A DNA stretch of 7,847 nucleotides, taken from Desulfobulbus sp. GTDB taxonomy: Bacteria; Pseudomonadota; Gammaproteobacteria; Burkholderiales; Rhodocyclaceae. Positions 5,696-7,847 of the stretch are shown here, one piece after another (within the stretch, counting starts at the first letter, position 1; each line of letters starts with the position of its first letter). The DNA lies in contig WQUQ01000021.1 in the NCBI GenBank assembly GCA_009782025.1, forward strand, positions 1 to 7,847, written 5' to 3'. The notes beneath the pieces are model-generated. The model was not told the origin of the DNA. It saw nothing but the letters and a program-made list of their open reading frames with translations, and searched no databases. The position numbers and the translations under genes are program-made.

Positions 5696-5906
5696 CCCGA
5701 GCTTGGGAAAGAAAATGGAGACCACAGTCTAACCTTTTCGATCCATTCAGTCAGCCTGCTGCTTATGCCAAATGCCACAACAGAATGATCGATAAAAATA
5801 AACAAATCAAATGGATAAGCAATTGCCGCCCGCTAACGACGGGTAAATCCGCTCCCGGCGGGGTAATCGACAGGGCAATCGCACAAATCCGGTTGTCATG
5901 GCGAAG

Positions 5907-5924
5907 GTTGTGCGAAGGCACAAC
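5907..5924. repeat. Small perfect hairpin
   Basis: GTTGTGC (5907-5913) and GCACAAC (5918-5924) form a perfect 7-base-pair stem with a GAAG loop, 4 bases before the large inverted repeat. There is no T-run on either side, so it is not an obvious terminator. It is probably part of the repeat block. Confidence 0.5.
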
Positions 5925-5928
5925 GTCA

Positions 5929-6072
5929 ACTCCCTCGCCCCGCTTGCGGGGAGGGGTGGGGTGAGGGGAGCCGTTTTTCTGGTTTTGATGGGCACAAATC
6001 AGGCACGAAAAGCAAAATTTGATGGTCGACGCCCCTCACCCCGGCCCTCCCCGCCGAGCGGGGCGAGGGAGT
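5929..6072. repeat. Large inverted repeat (REP-pair-like), arms about 40 bases
   Basis: The ends are a perfect 16-base inverted repeat: ACTCCCTCGCCCCGCT (5929-5944) against 6057-6072. The similarity continues inward to 5968 and 6032 with few mismatches (GCGGGGAGGG..GGGGTGAGGGG on the left). About 63 bases of unrelated, more AT-rich DNA separate the arms. The 'CCCTC..CCCC..GGGGAGGG..GGGGTGAGGGG' pattern resembles intergenic repeats common in proteobacterial genomes, often present in many copies as inverted pairs. Open frames across it in both directions are artefacts of the repeat. Confidence 0.78.
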
Positions 6073-6161
6073 CTCACCTGCCGACGCTCAGGCAATGACA
6101 AATACGTTCATGCAATCGCCCTGGGGTAATCGACGCCCGGCTGTTTTTGCCTGCACTCTTC

Positions 6162-6167
6162 TATACA
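6162..6167 (+). promoter_or_regulatory. Possible -10 element for ettA
   Basis: TATACA lies 31 bases before the ettA start codon and would give a leader of about 25 bases. No good -35 box is found 15-19 bases upstream (GGCTGT at 17), and the leader has no Shine-Dalgarno sequence, so this is only a weak suggestion. Confidence 0.3.
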
Positions 6168-6198
6168 CTGTCGCCCTTTCATCGTCCCAGACCGTTCC

Positions 6199-7847
<1,649 letters not shown>

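Larger units (their letters stand above)
5860..6134. repeat. 12-base direct repeats GGGGTAATCGAC bounding the intergenic repeat block
   Basis: GGGGTAATCGAC occurs at 5860-5871 and again at 6123-6134, enclosing a gene-free block that contains a hairpin and a large inverted repeat. Just inside, TTGTCAT (5893-5899) and ATGACAA (6095-6101) form another inverted pair. The pattern could be the target duplication or the boundaries of a composite repeat, or simply two copies of a repeat unit. Apart from these elements, the glrK-ettA gap (5696-6198) shows no gene. Confidence 0.45.

Noticed and set aside
5726..5830. TTGCTT/TATTTT-like boxes upstream of glrK on the minus strand as its promoter.
   Set aside because: Several poor matches are possible in this AT-rich stretch and none stands out. 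No GG-N10-GC sigma54 element was found here either.
5807..6098. Short open frames on both strands (about 62 and 66 residues) rich in Pro, Arg and Ser, of the PLTPPLPASGARE type.
   Set aside because: They read through the large inverted repeat and have no supporting ribosome binding site. Such peptides are typical translations of intergenic repeats.

Overview
The window looks like the chromosome of a GC-rich betaproteobacterium, probably from the Rhodocyclales/Burkholderiales side. This is inferred from the gene families and the repeat-rich intergenic DNA, not from a marker gene. It carries a PHA-granule phasin with PhaR-type operators, a GlrK/GlrR-type two-component operon, a CCA-encoding tRNA-Arg and a typical proteobacterial EttA. 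No phage, transposase, CRISPR or defence genes are visible.

Layout. Positions 1-251 (minus) hold the first 83 codons of a phasin gene, cut by the window edge. Its upstream region (252-391) has a clear sigma70 promoter placed between two copies of the perfect palindrome-type operator CTGC-AAT-GCAG. Next on the same strand is a Sir2-family deacylase (392-1207). A gene-free stretch (1208-1540) holds two abutting inverted-repeat elements and the terminator of a minus-strand tRNA-Arg(ACG) (1541-1617), which has its own strong promoter. A short secreted BON-domain protein follows (1780-2115), then the three-gene operon read right to left: sensor kinase glrK (4289-5695), qseG-like lipoprotein (3679-4269) and sigma54-dependent regulator glrR (2282-3682). 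A gene-free, repeat-bearing divergent region (5696-6198) separates this operon from ettA on the plus strand (6199 to the window end). ettA is complete except for its last few codons.

How the parts fit. Kinase, lipoprotein and regulator match, in order and type, the enterobacterial glrK-qseG-glrR (qseE-qseG-qseF) envelope-stress system. The most interesting observation is the 166-base gap between glrR and the BON gene. It contains an exact TGTC-N10-GACA site, which is the motif reported for enterobacterial GlrR. About 98 bases downstream of it lies a candidate sigma54 -24/-12 element (GG-N10-GC), correctly placed before the BON start codon. I infer that the BON-domain envelope protein is a direct, adjacent target of GlrR. 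At the left end, the phasin promoter and its two operators form a clear PhaR repression switch tied to PHA storage.
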